A DNA stretch of 64,000 nucleotides from Moritella sp. Urea-trap-13. GTDB taxonomy: Bacteria > Pseudomonadota > Gammaproteobacteria > Enterobacterales > Moritellaceae. A program made the translations under genes and the position numbers. This document shows, one piece after another, positions 63,992-64,000 of this stretch. Each line of letters opens with the position of its first letter. Positions within the stretch are counted from its first letter, which is position 1. The notes beneath the pieces were generated by a model. The model made no database searches, was not told where the DNA came from, and worked only from the letters and a program-made list of their open reading frames with translations. The stretch spans positions 62,001 through 126,000 of the forward strand of contig NZ_PJCA01000029.1 in the NCBI RefSeq assembly GCF_002836355.1, read 5' to 3'.

Positions 63992-64000
63992 TCCTCTCTA

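Overview
The window reads as chromosome of a marine gammaproteobacterium of the Moritella/Shewanella/Vibrio sphere. The reasons are its fairly low GC, a menFDHBCE operon in enterobacterial order, a thermostable-hemolysin-family gene (typical of Vibrio and relatives), AlaE, and a proteobacterial 4.5S RNA. Moritella is my best guess, but it rests on gene content and not on a database match.

Layout. 0-1.5 kb: a LamB-type maltoporin under two LacI-family operators. 1.5-8.1 kb: a seven-protein-domain operon (GNAT-like thermostable hemolysin, acyl-adenylate ligase fused to a haem-oxygenase-like diiron oxidase, SDR, exported TPR protein, response regulator, histidine kinase), followed by a decayed copy of part of its own ligase gene. 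8.3-14.5 kb: gltBD glutamate synthase. 15-23.4 kb: copper/silver handling (DUF411 protein, two small Cys/Met-rich exported proteins, a CusCBA-type RND pump, a Met/His-repeat periplasmic protein), driven by a CueR/MerR-like promoter with a 19-bp spacer. 23.6-33.1 kb: mixed genes, including a hydrolase-OsmC fusion, a spermidine-synthase-like protein, a LysE exporter, a secreted HExxH protein, a giant Ig-like lipoprotein and an M50 protease. 33.2-43 kb: an AT-rich accessory stretch in which an HNH nuclease, an R-x4-H (HEPN-like) protein and a PD-(D/E)XK nuclease are interspersed with housekeeping genes (DsbA/FrnE-like, alkenal-reductase-like MDR plus its LysR regulator, HPF-like, HAD phosphatase). 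43.4-45.5 kb: a Spy/CpxP-like protein with a partial duplicate, alaE, and the 4.5S RNA gene. 45.6-58 kb: an EAL/GGDEF protein, the men operon, a TSUP permease and an ArcD-like antiporter. 58.2-64 kb: a three-gene MukB/MukE/MukF-like (Mks/Wadjet-like) SMC operon that runs to the window edge.

The two systems most worth following are the 1.7-8.1 kb operon, which looks like an acyl-derived small-molecule pathway coupled to its own two-component system, and the 58.2-64 kb SMC operon, which has the three structural subunits of a plasmid-restricting condensin. Its nuclease subunit (JetD/MksG), if present, must lie beyond the window. No tRNA, rRNA, intact insertion sequence or CRISPR array was seen.
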